A stretch of 64,000 bases of DNA. Source: an uncultured Paracoccaceae bacterium. GTDB taxonomy: Bacteria > Pseudomonadota > Alphaproteobacteria > Rhodobacterales > Rhodobacteraceae. Positions 61,819-64,000 of the stretch are shown here, in pieces. The stretch lies in the NCBI GenBank assembly GCA_947497985.1, contig CANMIX010000012.1, forward strand, positions 62,001-126,000, read 5' to 3'. The translations under genes and the position numbers were made by a program. The notes below the pieces were generated by a model. That model was not told where the DNA came from and ran no database searches. It saw only the letters and a program-made list of their open reading frames with translations. Every line of letters begins with the position of its first letter. Position 1 is the stretch's first letter.

Positions 61819-62622
61819 ATGTTGGATCTGATCTGCGAAGACGGCACAACCTTTACGGAAAACAGTCTGGCACAAAGCCCGCTGGCCATTCGCGGGCTGA
61901 CGGTGACCTACGGCCAGAAACCCGCTGTGTTTTCCGTTGATATGACCGTTCAACCGGGTGAGATGACCGCGATCATCGGGCCCAATGGTGCCGGTAAATC
62001 AACCATGCTCAAGGCGGCTTTGGGGGTGATCCCATCGGTGTCTGGTCGGGTGCAGATCTTTGGTAAGCCCTTGCAAGACCAACGTGCGCGCGTCGCCTAT
62101 GTGCCCCAGCGCGCCAGCGTGGACTGGGATTTTCCAACCCGTGTGATTGATGTGGTGCTGATGGGTCTTTACCGTCAGGTGGGTTTGCTTGGCCGGATCC
62201 GTGGCCAACACCGTGCCTCGGCGCTGGATTGTTTGACACGTGTTGGCATGGCTGATTTCGCGGATCGTCAAATTGGCCAGCTGTCTGGAGGGCAACAACA
62301 ACGGGTCTTTCTGGCGCGGGCCTTGGCGCAGGACGCGGATCTGTATCTGCTGGACGAACCCTTTGCAGGCGTTGATGCAGCCACCGAAAAGGCAATCATC
62401 ACCGTCCTCAAATCATTGCGCGCCGAAGGGAAAACCGTCGTCGTCGTGCACCATGACCTGGCCACGGTGACGGAATATTTCGACAATGTATTCCTGATCA
62501 ACACCCGCAAAGTAGCCGAAGGTTCGGTCGAGACCACGTTCAACACGGTCACATTACAGGCGGCCTATGGCGGGCGGTTGGCGGCAACTCAGGTCGAACA
62601 ACTGAACCAGATTACCGGTTAA
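61819..62622 (+). CDS. Metal ABC transporter ATP-binding protein
   Basis: A 267-residue ABC ATPase. Walker A is IIGPNGAGKSTMLKAALG, the signature is QLSGGQQQRVFLARALAQ, Walker B is LYLLDEPFAGVDA, and the H-loop is VVVVHHDL. YVPQRASVDWDFPTRVIDVVLMGLY (partly) is typical of the zinc/manganese subfamily. An N-terminal stretch of about 20 residues precedes the usual start. It begins 3 bases after the binding-protein stop, and energises the transporter formed with the two downstream permeases. Confidence 0.95.
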   Translation: MLDLICEDGTTFTENSLAQSPLAIRGLTVTYGQKPAVFSVDMTVQPGEMTAIIGPNGAGKSTMLKAALGVIPSVSGRVQIFGKPLQDQRARVAYVPQRASVDWDFPTRVIDVVLMGLYRQVGLLGRIRGQHRASALDCLTRVGMADFADRQIGQLSGGQQQRVFLARALAQDADLYLLDEPFAGVDAATEKAIITVLKSLRAEGKTVVVVHHDLATVTEYFDNVFLINTRKVAEGSVETTFNTVTLQAAYGGRLAATQVEQLNQITG

Positions 62623-62626
62623 ACCG

Positions 62627-63832
62627 ATGATTTGGGACGCGCTTTTGCTCCAGCTGGGCTACAACGCCACGCTGGTCTCTGTTGGGGCTGCGCTCTTGGG
62701 CGCGGCGGCGGGCATCACCGGCACTTTCCTATTCTTACGCAAACGCGCGCTGGTGGCGGATGCTGTCAGCCATGCAACCTTGCCCGGCGTCTGTCTCGCC
62801 TTTCTGGTGATGGCCAGCTTGGGGGGCGACGGGCGCAACCTGATTGGCCTGTTGATTGGCTCCGCGCTGTCAGCCTGGGTTGGCTTATGGTGTCTCAACT
62901 GGCTGACCTTGCGCACTCGCTTGGCCGAAGACGCGGCGATTGGCGCGGTGCTTTCGACATTCTTTGGTTTTGGCGTGGTGCTTTTGACCGTGATCCAAAC
63001 CGCAGGGATCGGCCGACAGGCCGGGCTCGAAGGGTTCCTGCTTGGGTCTACCGCCGGCATGTTGTTCAACGACGCGCTGATGATTGCGGGTGGTGGGGCT
63101 GCCACGCTGGTGATTATCGCGCTGACCCGCCGCGCGCTGACCTTGGTGTCTTTTGATCCTGAATATGCATCGGCCCAAGGGATCAACGTGTCCCAGGTCG
63201 ATATGTTGATGATGGGTTTGGTGATGGCGGTCACGGTGATTGGCCTCAAAATCGTTGGTCTGATCCTGATTGTCGCCTTGCTGATCATCCCCGCCGTCAC
63301 CGCGCGGTTCTGGTCTGAACGCTCAGATATCGTGGTGCTTCTGGCGGGTATCTTTGGCGCGACGGCGGCCTATGTGGGCGCGGGCGTCTCTGCCTCGGCA
63401 CCCAATTTGCCCACGGGACCCCTGATCGTGTTGATGAGCGCGGGCCTGTTTGCACTGTCGTTGTTTTTCGCCCCAAGTCGCGGAGTCATGGCGGCCGTGA
63501 TCCGTCAGCAACGGTTCCAACGCCGGGTCCATCTGCGTCAAGGTCTGTTGGCACTGGCCCAGGGGCAGCCGATCTATGAGAATCTGACCCTGCGCCTGTT
63601 GGGCCGTGCCGGTCTGGTACGTCCCGATGGTGTGGCCACCGAAATCGGTCGTGCCCGCGCGGCCAAGGCGTTGCGGGATGAAAAACGCTGGGAAATCCTG
63701 CGCCGCGATCACGCCCATGAAGCCGCCGCCGAATTATACGACGGGTTGCGCGAGATTGAGACGGTGCTGACTCCCGACGAAATCCGCGAAATCGACACTA
63801 AAATCGGCCCCCCGCAGGAGATCCCAACATGA
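62627..63832 (+). CDS. Metal ABC transporter permease with C-terminal extension
   Basis: A 401-residue ABC-3 type permease. About eight membrane segments fill residues 1-285, with conserved FLFLRKRALVADAVSHATLPGVCLAF (partly) and IVGLILIVALLIIPAVTARF. A further ~115 residues are soluble and helical (RRVHLRQGLLALAQGQ, LRLLGRAGLVRPDGVATEIGRARAAKAL partly, LTPDEIREIDTKIG) and look like a winged-helix or DtxR/MntR-type domain. ABC-3 permeases are normally about 285 residues. The extension also occurs in some TroC-type proteins. It overlaps the next gene by 4 bases. Confidence 0.92.
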   Translation: MIWDALLLQLGYNATLVSVGAALLGAAAGITGTFLFLRKRALVADAVSHATLPGVCLAFLVMASLGGDGRNLIGLLIGSALSAWVGLWCLNWLTLRTRLAEDAAIGAVLSTFFGFGVVLLTVIQTAGIGRQAGLEGFLLGSTAGMLFNDALMIAGGGAATLVIIALTRRALTLVSFDPEYASAQGINVSQVDMLMMGLVMAVTVIGLKIVGLILIVALLIIPAVTARFWSERSDIVVLLAGIFGATAAYVGAGVSASAPNLPTGPLIVLMSAGLFALSLFFAPSRGVMAAVIRQQRFQRRVHLRQGLLALAQGQPIYENLTLRLLGRAGLVRPDGVATEIGRARAAKALRDEKRWEILRRDHAHEAAAELYDGLREIETVLTPDEIREIDTKIGPPQEIPT

Positions 63833-64000
63833 GCGGCGCTGAATTTGTCCCCCTCTCCCTGCCACCAATTGTGATTGGCACTTGCGCCGCGATTGCCTGT
63901 GCCTTGCCGGGAAATTTTCTGTTGCTGCGCCGTCAAGCGCTGATCGGTGATGCGATCAGCCACGTGGTGCTGCCGGGGATTGTGGTGGCCTTTATTCTGT
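63829..64000 (+). CDS. Second metal ABC transporter permease (3' end outside the window)
   Basis: Partial: 57 residues are visible from the ATG at 63829, which overlaps the stop of the upstream permease (ATGA). The sequence has GNFLLLRRQALIGDAISHVVLPGIVVAF, the ABC-3 permease signature (compare ALVADAVSHATLPG in the first permease). By analogy with TroABCD it is the TroD-like second permease. Confidence 0.88.
   Translation, partial: MSGAEFVPLSLPPIVIGTCAAIACALPGNFLLLRRQALIGDAISHVVLPGIVVAFIL

Noticed and set aside
1-64000. tRNA, rRNA, insertion sequence, prophage or toxin-antitoxin genes
   Set aside because: I looked for cloverleaf-like stretches, transposase or integrase motifs and small paired genes on both strands and saw none that I could support by eye.

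Overview
The window reads as one continuous piece of bacterial chromosome from an alphaproteobacterium of the Rhodobacteraceae, probably the marine Roseobacter group. This rests on protein content and gene order: a CenR-type response regulator, the small lineage families DUF3576, DUF6653, DUF6525, DUF1674 and DUF3035, the rbfA-truB-rpsO-pnp neighbourhood, and the run rsmB-like / heparinase-like / purH / lspA / DUF3035 / M16-M16. I found no prophage, insertion sequence, CRISPR array, rRNA or tRNA. Both ends cut a gene: a DUF3576 lipoprotein on the left and a metal-ABC permease on the right.

Layout. 1-4.6 kb: lipoprotein fragment, then three tandem paralogous outer-membrane porins, each with its own terminator. 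4.6-12.5 kb: YggS, an L,D-transpeptidase translationally coupled to ribA, cenR, xthA, DUF6653, a thioredoxin-TPR protein, a Lon-N protein, Trm112 and a UbiH-family hydroxylase. 12.5-24 kb: amidase, aminotransferase, ftsK, lolA, lytic transglycosylase, hspQ, a gamma-glutamyltransferase-like enzyme, an RsbV/RsbW-type pair and a thiolase. 24-31 kb: a probable catabolic locus for N-methylated amines, with an XRE-cupin regulator carrying a striking tandem operator, a GFA-family protein, two dimethylglycine/sarcosine-dehydrogenase-like flavoproteins and a GlxA/AraC regulator between them. 31-36 kb: RarD-like transporter, GST, RluA-type pseudouridine synthase, aldehyde dehydrogenase and a 1-Cys peroxiredoxin, the last two divergent around a perfect palindrome.

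36-48 kb, all on the minus strand: an AT-richer group of three glycosyltransferases, then pnp, an ECF sigma factor coupled to an SRPBCC protein, DUF6525, rpsO, an RTX-repeat protein, DUF1643, truB, a phosphodiester glycosidase and rbfA. rpsO and pnp, commonly adjacent, are split here by three genes. 47-57 kb: dapB, NIPSNAP, DUF1674, an RsmB-type methyltransferase, a heparinase II/III-like protein, purH, lspA, a DUF3035 lipoprotein and an M16 peptidase pair (one active, one lacking the zinc motif). 57-64 kb: an ALDH16-type double-domain aldehyde dehydrogenase with deoC, divergent from a TroABCD-like metal-uptake operon. That operon's promoter carries two Fur-family-like boxes, and its first permease has an extra C-terminal domain.

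I did not find an unmistakably new system such as a defence island. The signals most worth following are regulatory: the paired GTGAAA-N13-TTTCAC palindromes at 24 kb, the TTTGATCAA-type palindromes upstream of both aldehyde dehydrogenase units, the metal-operon promoter, and motifs shared upstream of the porins.
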